DNA of 64,000 bases from Streptomyces tropicalis (GCF_029269835.1 NZ_JARJBB010000024.1:1-64000), one strand, 5' to 3'. Counted from the stretch's first letter, positions 1 to 8,579 are shown. Notes: generated by a model from the letters alone, not told the origin. Numbers and translations: made by a program.

Positions 1-172
1 GGTAGGAGACGTTCGGCGCGGACCGGAAGGTGAGGACGGCCGGGCCGGACGACGCGGCCGCGGGGGTGACGACCTGTGCCGCGGCCGGGCTCGGGTACGG
101 AGTGCGGGGACGCGCGGCACCCCCACGGTCCCGGTGCCGCCCGGCGCCGTCGTGTGTGCGGGGCCGCTCGGC

Positions 173-1732
173 TCAGGCGGCCGTGTCCGGTTCCGGGGCC
201 GGTGTCCCGCGCACCCGGATCCGGCGCAGGGTGGCCGCCGCCCCGGCCGCGGCCAGGGCCAGTACGACCGCTCCGGCGATCGCCGCGCCGTGCATGCCCG
301 TGGTGAACGCCTCCCGGGCCGCGGCGAGCAGCTCCCCGGCGCTCCGGCCGGGCAGGCGGGCGGCGGCCGCCAGCGCGGCACCGAGGGTCTCCCGGGCCGC
401 GGCCGGTGCCGTCGGCGGCATCGCGTGGCGGTAGAGGGCCGTGCCGATGGAGCCCAGCAGCGCCATGCCCAGCGCGCCGCCGAACTCGGTGGCCGTCTCC
501 AGCAGGGCCGACGCGGTGCCCGCCCGCTCCGCAGGCGCCGAGCCCATCGCCAGGTCGGTCAGCTGGGACATCACCATGACGGCACCGCTCGCCAGCACGC
601 CCGCCGCGGCGAGCACCAGCCACAGGGAGTGGGTGCCGGTGAGGGCGAGGAGCACGAAGCCGGCCGCGGCGAGGGCGAAGCCGCAGGCGACGACGTACCC
701 GCGGTCGGCCCCCCGGGCGACGAGCTGCCCGGTGACCGGGCCGGCGACGCCGATGAGGACGGAGGGCAGCAGGCTCCACAGCGCGGCGTCCAGCGGGCTC
801 CTGCCGAGGACGGACTGGAGGTACTGCGTGGTGAAGACGGCCGAACCCATGATGGCGAAGGCCGAGACGAGGGTCAGGACCAGCGCAGGGGTGAAGCCGC
901 GGCCCCGGAGCAGGCCGGGCGGGACCAGCGGGGAGTCCGCGGTGCGCTGGCGGCGGACGAAGAGCGCGGCGAGGACCAGGCCGGCGGCCACGGACACGAC
1001 GTACTGCGGGTGCCAGCCCTCGGAGGGGATCTCCTTCAGCCCGTAGACCACCGGGAGCACGGCGGCCATCGACAGCGGAACGCTCGGCCAGTCGAAGCGG
1101 CCGGGGGCAGGGTTCCGCGACTCGGGGAGCAGGACCGGGCCGAGGACCAGCAGCAGGGCCATCGCGGGCAGGTTGACCAGGAAGACCGAGCCCCACCAGA
1201 AGTGCTCCACGAGGACGCCGCTCATCACCGAGCCCAGGGCGATGCCGCCGGTCATCACCCCCGACCACAGGCCGATGGCCCGGGTCCGCTGTGCGGGGTC
1301 GGCGAACATCGTGCGCAGCAGCCCCATCGTCGAGGGCATCAGGGTCGCGCCGCCGATGCCGAGGACCGCACGGGCGGCGATGAGGGTCCCGGCGCTGCCG
1401 GCGTAGGCGGCCAGCAGCGAGGCGGCGCCGAAGGCGGCCGCGCCCACCAGGAGCAGCCGGCGGCGGCCGACGCGGTCGCCCAGGGCGCCCATCGTCATCA
1501 GCAGGCCGGCCAGCACGAAGCCGTACACGTCGAAGATCCACAGCTGCTGGGTGCCGCTCGGCCGCAGGTCGGCGCCGATCGCGGGGGCGGCGAAGTACAG
1601 GACCGAGACGTCCATGGAGACCAGCAGCAGCGGGAGCATCAGCACGCCGAGGGCGGTCCACTCGCGGCGCCCGGCACGGACGGGGGCGCGCTCGGCGCCG
1701 GGCGGGGCGGTCGTGCTCGTCGGGTTCGTCAT
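173..1732 (-). CDS. MFS drug-exporter-type transporter (DHA2 / EmrB-QacA family)
   Basis: Predicted 519-residue integral membrane protein. The sequence shows many hydrophobic segments and the MFS motif A loop GALGDRVGRRRL after the second segment, plus the early acidic motif SMDVSVLYFAAPAI typical of 14-helix DHA2 proton antiporters. The family exports drugs, dyes or antibiotics using the proton gradient; the substrate cannot be read from the sequence. ATG start is at 1732. The gene is divergent from a TetR-type regulator whose start lies 97 bp away, the usual arrangement of an exporter under a local repressor. Nothing looks truncated; an Arg/Pro-rich tail follows the last helix. The family call is sure, the role inferred. 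Confidence 0.88.
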   Translation of the reverse strand: MTNPTSTTAPPGAERAPVRAGRREWTALGVLMLPLLLVSMDVSVLYFAAPAIGADLRPSGTQQLWIFDVYGFVLAGLLMTMGALGDRVGRRRLLLVGAAAFGAASLLAAYAGSAGTLIAARAVLGIGGATLMPSTMGLLRTMFADPAQRTRAIGLWSGVMTGGIALGSVMSGVLVEHFWWGSVFLVNLPAMALLLVLGPVLLPESRNPAPGRFDWPSVPLSMAAVLPVVYGLKEIPSEGWHPQYVVSVAAGLVLAALFVRRQRTADSPLVPPGLLRGRGFTPALVLTLVSAFAIMGSAVFTTQYLQSVLGRSPLDAALWSLLPSVLIGVAGPVTGQLVARGADRGYVVACGFALAAAGFVLLALTGTHSLWLVLAAAGVLASGAVMVMSQLTDLAMGSAPAERAGTASALLETATEFGGALGMALLGSIGTALYRHAMPPTAPAAARETLGAALAAAARLPGRSAGELLAAAREAFTTGMHGAAIAGAVVLALAAAGAAATLRRIRVRGTPAPEPDTAA

Positions 1733-1762
1733 GCCGGTGACTGTACGGGCGTGTTAAACGGT

Positions 1763-1806
1763 TGTCTAGAACGCTCGTGTAAGTCATGTGTCTGGGACGT
1801 TCGTAT
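1763..1806. promoter_or_regulatory. Candidate operator: two 18-bp direct repeats between exporter and TetR genes
   Basis: Imperfect direct repeats at 1763-1780 and 1789-1806 agree at 14 of 18 positions and start 26 bp apart. Each contains the near-palindromic core ACGYTCGT (plus strand). They lie in the short divergent promoter region between the MFS exporter and the TetR regulator, so they are a likely repressor binding site. The function is inferred from position and symmetry. Confidence 0.4.
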
Positions 1807-1829
1807 GGAACGGCGGTAGGCTTCCGCGC

Positions 1830-2411
1830 ATGGGACACCGCGAGGATCTGCTCGAAGGCGCGAAGCGCTGCCTGCTGGAGAAGGGGTTCGCGCGGACCAC
1901 CGCGCGCGACGTCGTCAGGGAGTCGGGCACCAACCTGGCGTCGATCGGCTACCACTACGGCTCGAAGGACGCGCTGCTGGCGCAGGCGTACGTGGCGCTG
2001 GTGGAAGGGGCGGCCGACGACTGGGGTGCGGCCGTGGGGGCCGGGACGGCGCCGGGCTCGCTCGAGCGGTTCCGGGAGGTGTGGTCGAAGGTCGTCGCCA
2101 GTCTGCGGGAACCGGGTTCGTTCTGGCGTCTCAGCGCGGAGATCGTGGTCATGGGCGATCAGCTGCCCGAGGCGCGCGACCACCTCGCGCGGGCCCAGCG
2201 GGAGGCGTCGCGCGGCCTCGTCGCCCTCCTGATGGGCGGGCCCGAGGAGGACGTCCCGGAGGCGGTCGTCGACACGCTCGGCGCGTTCTACACGGTCCTC
2301 ATGACCGGTCTCATCGCCCAGTGGACCTTCGACCCCGCCACCGCGCCCGACGCGGACGCCCTCACCGAGGGCCTGCGCCGCGTGCTGGACGGGGTGCGCG
2401 GGGCCGAGTGA
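1830..2411 (+). CDS. TetR/AcrR-family transcriptional regulator
   Basis: A 193-residue protein starting MGHREDLLEGAKRCLLEKGF. The N-terminal 45 residues form the TetR helix-turn-helix, with the typical TTARDVVRESGTNLASIGYHYGSKDALL pattern split over residues 21-48. The C-terminal part is the ligand-binding and dimerisation domain. It is divergent from an MFS exporter, so it probably represses that exporter and itself until a ligand binds. An upstream in-frame ATG at 1788 would add 14 residues, but it overlaps the candidate operator, so the ATG at 1830 is preferred. The ligand is unknown. Confidence 0.85.
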   Translation: MGHREDLLEGAKRCLLEKGFARTTARDVVRESGTNLASIGYHYGSKDALLAQAYVALVEGAADDWGAAVGAGTAPGSLERFREVWSKVVASLREPGSFWRLSAEIVVMGDQLPEARDHLARAQREASRGLVALLMGGPEEDVPEAVVDTLGAFYTVLMTGLIAQWTFDPATAPDADALTEGLRRVLDGVRGAE

Positions 2412-2432
2412 CCCGGCGGCGCGGGCCGCGGG

Positions 2433-3674
2433 CTACAGCCGCGCGCGCTTCAGCGCCATGTGCAGCAGCAGCCGGTCCTCGCCGTCGTCCAGGTCCAGGC
2501 CCGTCAGGCGCTCCACCCGGGACAGCCGGTAGTAGAGGGTCTGGCGGTGGATGCCGAGCTCGGCCGCGGTGCGTCCGGCCTGCCCGGCGCAGTCGAGGAA
2601 CACCTCGGCGGTGCGGGCGAGTTCGGCCTGCGCGGGGGAGAGCAGCGCCCGGACCGCGGGATCCTCCGCCGTCCGCGGGGGCAGCGCCGTGAGCAGCCGG
2701 AACGGGCCGATCGACGCCCAGTGCGCGACCGGCCCCAGCCGCGGCTCGGCCAGCGCGGCCCGGGCCGCCCCCGTCGCCTCCGCCCAGGCGGCGGCCAGCT
2801 CCACCAGCCCCCGCCGCGCCGCGGCGATCCCGGCCGCGGCACCCGTGCCCGGCCCCGGGTCCGTGCGGCCCGGCCGACCGCCCGCCGCCGCGGGCCGCGT
2901 CCCGGCCGCCCGGACGGAACCGGCCCGGTCCAGCAGCCGGCCGGCCGCCGCCACCGCGGGTCCCAGGACGTCCGTGGACCGCAGCCGCACCAGCAGCGCC
3001 AGGCACTGGCCGGTCGTCCCCCACGGCACCGTGCACAGGGCCGTCGCCCCCGCAACGGTGCGCACCGAGGGGGCGTCGTCGGGGTCCGCCGAGGGCCAGG
3101 GGGCCACGCACACCACCGTGTGCGGGCCGTCCGCCCGCACCCCGAGCGCCGTCCTCAGCTCCGCCACCGCCATGTCCCGTGGCCAGCCCGCCTCCGCGGT
3201 GAGCACCGCCCGCAGCTCCCGGGTCAGGTCCGCGCCGGCCTGCGCCTCGTCCGCGAGCAGCGCGCCGATCCGGGCGGTCACCGCCATGGCCGCGGCGAGC
3301 TGTTCCTCGCCGGGCCCCGGATCGTCGTCGAGGAGCCACACGTACCCGAGGACGACACCCCGATGGCGGACCGGCAGGCAGATCCGGCCGCGGTAGACCC
3401 CCGCCTCCGGGGTCGGCGGGATCCGCACCGGGCCCGAGGCGCGCGTGATGCCGAACCCCTCGAACCAGGAGCGCACCGCCGCCGTGGACCGGCGGGTCAG
3501 GATCGAGCGGGTGCGCACCGGGTCGAGGGCCGACGGATCGAGGTCGCCCTCGCTGTCGTAGGTGCCGAAGGCGATCAGCTCGAAGTCGCGGTTCTCCAGC
3601 GTCGCCGGCGCACCGAGCAGCTCCGAGATCTCGTCGACCAGCTCCTGGTAGTCACCTCTGTGTTCGGGCGTCAC
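2433..3674 (-). CDS. PucR-family regulator, probably of proline catabolism
   Basis: About 413 residues. The C-terminal 55 residues are the PucR-type helix-turn-helix (HTH_30), visible as GRTAAELGIHRQTLYYRLSR followed by VERLTGLDLDDGEDRLLLHMALK. The N-terminal half resembles the GAF-like sensing region of this family, and a variable Gly/Pro/Ala-rich linker lies near the middle. It is divergent from proline dehydrogenase and P5C dehydrogenase, so it likely controls them; in actinobacteria PucR-type proteins activate proline use. I chose the GTG at 3674, which has GGGAG about 9 nt upstream. ATG codons at 3692 and 3713 are in frame but lack a well-placed ribosome site. Confidence 0.82.
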   Translation of the reverse strand: MTPEHRGDYQELVDEISELLGAPATLENRDFELIAFGTYDSEGDLDPSALDPVRTRSILTRRSTAAVRSWFEGFGITRASGPVRIPPTPEAGVYRGRICLPVRHRGVVLGYVWLLDDDPGPGEEQLAAAMAVTARIGALLADEAQAGADLTRELRAVLTAEAGWPRDMAVAELRTALGVRADGPHTVVCVAPWPSADPDDAPSVRTVAGATALCTVPWGTTGQCLALLVRLRSTDVLGPAVAAAGRLLDRAGSVRAAGTRPAAAGGRPGRTDPGPGTGAAAGIAAARRGLVELAAAWAEATGAARAALAEPRLGPVAHWASIGPFRLLTALPPRTAEDPAVRALLSPAQAELARTAEVFLDCAGQAGRTAAELGIHRQTLYYRLSRVERLTGLDLDDGEDRLLLHMALKRARL

Positions 3675-3713
3675 CCGGGCATTCTCCCGCATTCTCCCGG
3701 CGCTCTCATACAT

Positions 3714-3851
3714 CTGTCTGAGATCACGTACACGGATGCGTGACAGCTGTCGATGGCCGACGATCGGAGGGATCCTTAACTTTCACGGTGGTTCTCCGTG
3801 CCGTTCCCGAATGGCCGGGTTTCGGCTTTCTGTTGCTTGTGGAGGTGCCCC
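3714..3851. promoter_or_regulatory. Divergent promoter region of pucR-type regulator and proline operon
   Basis: A 138-bp divergent spacer upstream of proline dehydrogenase. It should hold both promoters and the regulator site. I see no strong consensus promoter. GGAGG at 3841-3845 is the ribosome site of the downstream gene. Confidence 0.4.
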
Positions 3852-4778
3852 GTGCTGGGTCCCGTGATTCTCGCCGCGTCGCGCAGCGACCGGATGCGAC
3901 GCCTGATCTCGGCGGCTCCGGTGACCAAGCAGGTCGTCGACCGCTTCATCCCGGGCGAGACCGTGGACGACGTCGTCCCGATCATCGAGGACCTGACCGG
4001 CAGCGGTCTGGAACTCACGATGGACGTGGTCGGCGAGGACATCACCACGCCCGAGCAGGCCGCCGCCGCCCGGGACGCGTACCTGCGGCTGGTCGACCGG
4101 ATCAAGGACCTGGAGCTCGGCACCCGGGTCGAGATGTCCGTCAAGCTGTCGATGTTCGGCCAGGCGCTGGAGGGCGGCCACGAGCTGGCCCTCGCCAACG
4201 TCCGCCCGGTCGTCGAGGCCGCCGCCGCGATCGGCACCACGGTCACGCTGGACGCGGAGGACCACACCACCCTGGACTCGATGTTCGCGATCCACGACGA
4301 GCTGCGGAAGGACTTCCCGCAGACCGGCTGCGTCATCCAGGCCTACCTGTACCGCACCGAGGCCGACGCCCGCCGCCTCGCGGCGAACGGCAGCCGGGTG
4401 CGCCTGGTGAAGGGCGCCTACAAGGAGCCCGCCGAGGTCGCCTACCAGAACAAGCAGGAGATCGACAAGGCGTACGTGCGGATCCTGCGCACGCTGATGG
4501 AGGGCGAGGGCTACCCGATGATCGGGTCCCACGACCCGCGGCTCATCTCCATCGGGCAGGAGCTCGCGCGGCGCGCCGGGCGCAAGCTGGACGAGTACGA
4601 GTTCCAGATGCTCTACGGCATCCGGAGCGAGGAGCACCTGCGGCTGGCCGCCGAGGGCCACCGCATGCGCGTCTACACCGCCTACGGCACCGACTGGTAC
4701 GGCTACTTCATGCGCCGTCTGGCGGAGAAGCCGGCCAATCTGCGCTTCTTCGTCCGTTCGATGATCAGCAAGGGCTGA
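3852..4778 (+). CDS. Proline dehydrogenase (monofunctional)
   Basis: A 308-residue FAD enzyme oxidising L-proline to 1-pyrroline-5-carboxylate and passing electrons to the respiratory chain. The beta/alpha barrel signatures include SVKLSMFGQAL, LDAEDHTTLDS and the C-terminal YGIRSEEHLRLAAEGHRMRV with the substrate-binding Arg pair. The length is that of the short monofunctional actinobacterial enzymes, not the large PutA fusion. GTG at 3852 has GGAGG at 3841-3845. It is followed 38 bp later by P5C dehydrogenase, and the two form the complete pathway from proline to glutamate. Regulation is probably through the divergent PucR-type protein. Confidence 0.95.
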   Translation: MLGPVILAASRSDRMRRLISAAPVTKQVVDRFIPGETVDDVVPIIEDLTGSGLELTMDVVGEDITTPEQAAAARDAYLRLVDRIKDLELGTRVEMSVKLSMFGQALEGGHELALANVRPVVEAAAAIGTTVTLDAEDHTTLDSMFAIHDELRKDFPQTGCVIQAYLYRTEADARRLAANGSRVRLVKGAYKEPAEVAYQNKQEIDKAYVRILRTLMEGEGYPMIGSHDPRLISIGQELARRAGRKLDEYEFQMLYGIRSEEHLRLAAEGHRMRVYTAYGTDWYGYFMRRLAEKPANLRFFVRSMISKG

Positions 4779-4816
4779 GCCCGACCCACACCGCTCAGTA
4801 AGGAGTTACGGAACCC

Positions 4817-6448
4817 ATGGACGCTGTGACCCAGGTCCCCACCCCCGTCAACGAGCCGGTGCACGGCTACGCCCCCGGCTCGCCCGAGCGCGCCCGTCTG
4901 GAGGCCAAGCTCCAGGAGCTGGCCGACAACCCGGTCGACCTGCCGATGACCATCGGCGGCGAGAAGCGGATGGGCGGCGGCGAGGCCATCCAGGTGGTCC
5001 AGCCGCACAACCACAAGGCCGTCATCGGCACCCTGCGCAACGCCACCCGCGAGGACGCCCAGGACGCCGTCGACGCGGCCCTGGCCGCCGCGCCCGCGTG
5101 GCGCGCGATGTCCTTCGACGACCGCGCGGCGATCATCCTGCGCGCCGCCGAGCTGCTCGCCGGCCCGTGGCGCGAGACCATCGCCGCCTCCACCATGCTC
5201 GGCCAGTCGAAGACCGCCCAGCAGGCCGAGATCGACAGCCCCTGCGAGCTGGTCGACTTCTGGCGGTTCAACGTCCACTACGCCCGCCAGATCCTCGCCG
5301 AGCAGCCCCCGGCGAACTCCCCGGGCGTGTGGAACCGCATGGACCACCGCCCGCTGGAGGGCTTCGTCTACGCGATCACGCCGTTCAACTTCTCGGCGAT
5401 CGCGGCCAACCTGCCCACCGCGCCCGCGCTGATGGGCAACGTCGTGGTCTGGAAGCCGTCCCCGACGCAGACCCACGCGGCCGTGCTGCTCATGCAGCTC
5501 CTGGAGGAGGCCGGGCTGCCCAAGGGCGTCATCAACCTCGTCACCGGCGACGGCATCGCCGTGTCCGAGGTGACGCTGGAGCACCGCGACCTCGCCGGCA
5601 TCCACTTCACCGGCTCGACCAGGACCTTCCAGCACCTGTGGAAGACGGTCGGCAACAACATCGAGAAGTACCGCTCCTACCCGCGTCTGGTCGGCGAGAC
5701 CGGCGGCAAGGACTTCCTGGTCGCCCACCCGAGCGCCGACCGCGCCATCCTGAAGACCGCGCTGACCCGCGGCGCCTTCGAGTACCAGGGCCAGAAGTGC
5801 AGCGCGACCTCCCGCGCCTACGTCCCGGCCTCCATCTGGAACTCGGGCTTCAAGGAGGAGTTCGCCGCCGAGGTCGACCAGCTGACCATGGGCGACGTCA
5901 CCGACCTGTCGAACTTCGTCGGCGCCGTCATCGACGACCGGTCCTTCGCCAAGAACAAGGCCGCGATCGACCGCGCCGCGGCGGACGCGTCCTGCACGAT
6001 CGTCGCCGGCGGCACCTACGACGACTCGGTCGGCTACTTCGTCCGCCCGACCGTCATCGAGTGCACCGACCCGGAGAACGAGGTCTTCACGACCGAGTAC
6101 TTCGGCCCGATCCTGGCCGTCCACGTCTACGAGGACGACCAGTACGACGCGATGCTGACCCAGATGGAGTCGGTGTCCGACTACGCCCTCACCGGCTCGG
6201 TCGTCTCGGGCGACCGCGCGGCGGCCGCGTACACGATGGAGAAGCTCCGCTACGCCGCGGGCAACTTCTACATCAACGACAAGTCGACCGGTGCCGTCGT
6301 CGGCCAGCAGCCCTTCGGCGGCGGCCGCGCCTCCGGCACCAACGACAAGGCCGGCGCCCCGCAGAACCTGATGCGGTGGACCCTGACCCGCGCCATCAAG
6401 GAGACGCTGGTCCCGCCGACCGACTACACCTACCCGCACATGGGCTGA
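4817..6448 (+). CDS. pruA: 1-pyrroline-5-carboxylate dehydrogenase
   Basis: A 543-residue aldehyde dehydrogenase that converts glutamate semialdehyde to glutamate with NAD+. The catalytic cysteine lies in GQKCSATSRAYV and the general-base glutamate in LVGETGGKDF. The N-terminal arm GYAPGSPERARLEAKLQEL is typical of the P5CDH class. It closes with the dimerisation tail RWTLTRAIKETLVPP. AAGGAG lies upstream of the ATG. It follows proline dehydrogenase closely and completes the pathway. No anomalies are seen. Confidence 0.96.
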   Translation: MDAVTQVPTPVNEPVHGYAPGSPERARLEAKLQELADNPVDLPMTIGGEKRMGGGEAIQVVQPHNHKAVIGTLRNATREDAQDAVDAALAAAPAWRAMSFDDRAAIILRAAELLAGPWRETIAASTMLGQSKTAQQAEIDSPCELVDFWRFNVHYARQILAEQPPANSPGVWNRMDHRPLEGFVYAITPFNFSAIAANLPTAPALMGNVVVWKPSPTQTHAAVLLMQLLEEAGLPKGVINLVTGDGIAVSEVTLEHRDLAGIHFTGSTRTFQHLWKTVGNNIEKYRSYPRLVGETGGKDFLVAHPSADRAILKTALTRGAFEYQGQKCSATSRAYVPASIWNSGFKEEFAAEVDQLTMGDVTDLSNFVGAVIDDRSFAKNKAAIDRAAADASCTIVAGGTYDDSVGYFVRPTVIECTDPENEVFTTEYFGPILAVHVYEDDQYDAMLTQMESVSDYALTGSVVSGDRAAAAYTMEKLRYAAGNFYINDKSTGAVVGQQPFGGGRASGTNDKAGAPQNLMRWTLTRAIKETLVPPTDYTYPHMG

Positions 6449-6617
6449 CCGCCCCCGCACCGGCCGGGCCACGGCGCGCTCTCCGACCGGTGCGACGGGG
6501 AGCCGCTCTGACGGACGCTCAGACGGCCGTGCCCGCCGGACGGGGGACCCGGGCCGTCGCCGGGCAGGACGGGGAAAGGGGAGGTCAGCGCGGTGAGGGC
6601 GGTGGCGCCGTCTCAGA

Positions 6618-6636
6618 TAGTAGGAAGTCCGAGTAA
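6618..6636 (+). promoter_or_regulatory. Candidate promoter/regulatory element AGTAGGAAGTCCGAGTAAT
   Basis: A lower-GC block with partial dyad character (AGTA ... AGTA, GGAAGTCC) in otherwise GC-rich spacer, about 215 bp upstream of the small gene at 6852. Its composition stands out, but its role is not shown by the sequence. Confidence 0.3.
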
Positions 6637-6687
6637 TCGTGGAGACAGCAGCGCCGTCCTCCCTTAGCTTGGTAGGAGCCGAACGTC

Positions 6688-6703
6688 GCACTCGATCGAG
6701 TGC
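6688..6703. repeat. Perfect 16-bp palindrome
   Basis: GCACTCGATCGAGTGC reads the same on both strands. It could be a dimeric regulator site or an RNA hairpin stem in the leader of the small gene at 6852. No second copy was noticed in the window. Confidence 0.4.
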
Positions 6704-6851
6704 CTGACGGTCGTGAGCCGGGCCCTGAGCAGGCAACCCCTGCGGCGCCGCCTTCCCCCTTCTCCAGGGGTGTCTTCCACGCCGATTCGGGCGTGGGGGA
6801 GTCTCGCAACCCCTTTCCGCACCTTCCGTTCGCCGAAGGAGTCGATGTCCC

Positions 6852-6983
6852 ATGGCCGAGACCACTGTCCGTCGCCGCGTCCGCCACTCCGTCCGTCCGA
6901 GCGACTCGGAGCGCAAGAACGCCGCCGCCGCACTCCAGCGCGCCCTCGACCGCCGCGACAACGGCGGCCAGACCGGGCACTGA
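6852..6983 (+). CDS. Small basic protein, 43 residues, unknown function
   Basis: A short gene below usual length cut-offs. ATG at 6852 is preceded by AAGGAG at 6836-6841. The product is highly charged: an Arg-rich start (MAETTVRRRVRHSVRPSDSE), then an amphipathic helix-like stretch AAAALQRALDRRDNGG, ending QTGH. It uses typical Streptomyces codons. The long structured leader and clear ribosome site argue that it is translated. I do not recognise a domain; the basic helix could bind nucleic acid, but that is speculation. It stands alone between the proline operon and leuB. Confidence 0.62.
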   Translation: MAETTVRRRVRHSVRPSDSERKNAAAALQRALDRRDNGGQTGH

Positions 6984-7206
6984 GCGCCCCGCGGCCCGGG
7001 TCTCCGGGCGCCACCTGCCGGGAGCCGCACCCGCAGGGGGTGCGGCGCGGTCCACCGCCGTGCCGCACCCCGCCCCGCCTCACGACCGCCGTCAACACCC
7101 GTGCCCGACACGGCCGGACGGCGGTCGCGGCGTGCCGGCGTCCCCCGTTCGGACGTCGGTCACGTCCGCATCATGGACAAGCCGTGTCATCTCCTGGGAC
7201 GCGGAG

Positions 7207-7212
7207 TAGGGT
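7207..7212 (+). promoter_or_regulatory. Candidate leuB -10 (TAGGGT), leaderless transcript
   Basis: TAGGGT ends 6 nt before the leuB ATG and no ribosome site is visible, so transcription probably starts at the ATG itself. Leaderless mRNAs are common in Streptomyces. Confidence 0.4.
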
Positions 7213-7218
7213 GCCCAC

Positions 7219-8262
7219 ATGTCTCGCAGCATCGATCTCGCAGTGATCCCCGGTGACGGCATCGGCCAGGAAGTGGTGGCCGAGGGCCTGAAGGTCCTGT
7301 CCGCGGCCCTCCCGCAGGACGTGAAGCTGGAGACCAGGGAGTACGACTTCGGGGCCCGGCGCTACCACGCCACCGGTGAGACCCTCACCGACGGCGACCT
7401 GGACCAGCTCCGGCAGCACGACGCCATCCTGCTCGGCGCCATCGGCGACCCCTCCGTGCCCTCCGGCGTCCTGGAGCGCGGCTTCCTGCTCAAGCTCCGC
7501 TTCGCCTTCGACCACCACGTCAACCTGCGCCCGTCGAAGCTGCTGCCCGGCGTCGCCACCCCGCTCGCGGGCGACCCCCGGATCGACTTCGTCGTCGTCC
7601 GCGAGGGCACCGAGGGCCCCTACACGGGCAACGGCGGCACCATCCGCAAGGGCACCGAGCACGAGGTCGCCACCGAGGTCTCCGTCAACACCGCCTTCGG
7701 TGTCGAGCGCGTGGTCCGCGACGCCTTCGCCCGCGCCCAGGCCCGCCCGCGCAAGAAGCTCACGCTGGTCCACAAGAACAACGTGCTGACCTTCGCCGGC
7801 CACCTGTGGACGGACGTCTTCACCAGGGTGGCCGAGGAGTACCCCGAGGTCACCACTGAGTACATCCACGTCGATGCGGCGACGATCTACCTCGTCACCC
7901 AGCCCGAGCGCTTCGACGTGATCGTCACCGACAACCTCTTCGGCGACATCATCACCGACCTCGCCGCGGCCGTCTCCGGCGGCATCGGCGTCGCCGCCTC
8001 CGGCAACATCAACCCGAGCGGCGCGTTCCCGTCCATGTTCGAGCCGGTGCACGGCTCGGCCCCGGACATCGCGGGCCAGGGCAAGGCCGACCCCACCGCC
8101 ACGGTCCTCTCCGTCGCCCTGCTGCTGCGCCACCTCGGCCACGAGGCCGAGGCGGACCGCATCGACGCCGCCGTCTCCGCCGACCTCGCGGAGCGCGGCG
8201 CGCTGCCCGCCCGCACCACCGCCGAGATCGGCGACGCACTCGCGGTACGGGTAGCCGGCTGA
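7219..8262 (+). CDS. leuB: 3-isopropylmalate dehydrogenase
   Basis: A 347-residue NAD-dependent oxidative decarboxylase of leucine synthesis. The family signatures are visible: VIPGDGIGQEV at the N-terminus, REGTEGPYTG, the metal- and substrate-binding DVIVTDNLFGDIITDLAA, and FEPVHGSAPDIAGQGKADP. The length is the short type common in actinobacteria. Tartrate dehydrogenase homologues are similar, but the downstream ilvE and the whole-window leucine set favour LeuB. The start ATG has a -10-like TAGGGT just upstream and no Shine-Dalgarno. A strong hairpin terminator follows, separating it from ilvE. Confidence 0.93.
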   Translation: MSRSIDLAVIPGDGIGQEVVAEGLKVLSAALPQDVKLETREYDFGARRYHATGETLTDGDLDQLRQHDAILLGAIGDPSVPSGVLERGFLLKLRFAFDHHVNLRPSKLLPGVATPLAGDPRIDFVVVREGTEGPYTGNGGTIRKGTEHEVATEVSVNTAFGVERVVRDAFARAQARPRKKLTLVHKNNVLTFAGHLWTDVFTRVAEEYPEVTTEYIHVDAATIYLVTQPERFDVIVTDNLFGDIITDLAAAVSGGIGVAASGNINPSGAFPSMFEPVHGSAPDIAGQGKADPTATVLSVALLLRHLGHEAEADRIDAAVSADLAERGALPARTTAEIGDALAVRVAG

Positions 8263-8354
8263 CCCGTCCCCCAGCATTCGGCTTCGCCCGGCCGGGGGAG
8301 ACCCCGCCGCCGATCGAGGCCGGCCGGACCCGCACGGGTCCGCACATCCTCGGG

Positions 8355-8387
8355 AAGCCGCCGGGTCGCATCCGCACCCGGCGGCTT
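8355..8387 (+). terminator. Hairpin terminator after leuB
   Basis: Twelve-base perfect stem AAGCCGCCGGGT / ACCCGGCGGCTT with a 9-nt loop, followed by TTCC. The arms begin with AA and end with TT, so it may work in both directions. Confidence 0.75.
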
Positions 8388-8487
8388 TCCGTATGCCGCG
8401 CCGGGTGCCACCATCAACCCCTGGGCCGCATTCACCCCGTTTCTTCCGCCCCCGGCGCCGCGCGATAATCGAACGCGGAGCCGCGGT

Positions 8488-8565
8488 ATGAGGGAAAGCT
8501 CGGACGTCCCAGCACCGGCCACTGGCCGTGCGGGTGAGAACGCGGCCCGTCACGACAACCGGTGA
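8488..8565 (+). CDS. Possible 25-residue upstream ORF in the ilvE leader
   Basis: ATG at 8488 lies 19 nt after a GATAAT hexamer and the frame closes with TGA at 8563-8565, just before the GAAGGA ribosome site of ilvE. The product starts MRESSDVPAPATG and is not enriched in branched-chain residues, so classical attenuation is unlikely. It could be a translated leader or chance. Confidence 0.25.
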   Translation: MRESSDVPAPATGRAGENAARHDNR

Positions 8566-8579
8566 AGGACAAACCACTG

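Larger units (their letters stand above)
6449..6851. other. Long spacer downstream of the proline operon
   Basis: About 400 bp without a convincing gene. It contains a striking lower-GC block (AGTAGGAAGTCCGAGTAAT at 6618-6636), a perfect 16-bp palindrome GCACTCGATCGAGTGC at 6688-6703, and a hairpin around 6776-6800 (CCACGCC / GGGCGTGG). These probably form the promoter and leader of the small gene at 6852. Confidence 0.5.
8263..8579. other. leuB-ilvE spacer with terminator, promoter and a short upstream ORF
   Basis: The 317-bp spacer contains a leuB terminator at 8355-8387, a GATAAT hexamer at 8464-8469 that may be the ilvE -10, and a 25-codon ORF at 8488-8565 ending 14 nt before the ilvE start. 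Confidence 0.5.

Noticed and set aside
5098..6636. Long plus-strand frame overlapping pruA
   Set aside because: Arg/Pro-rich frame-shadow of the P5C dehydrogenase, no ribosome site.
8009..8377. Minus-strand frames opposite leuB
   Set aside because: Low-complexity Arg/Gly translations typical of shadows.
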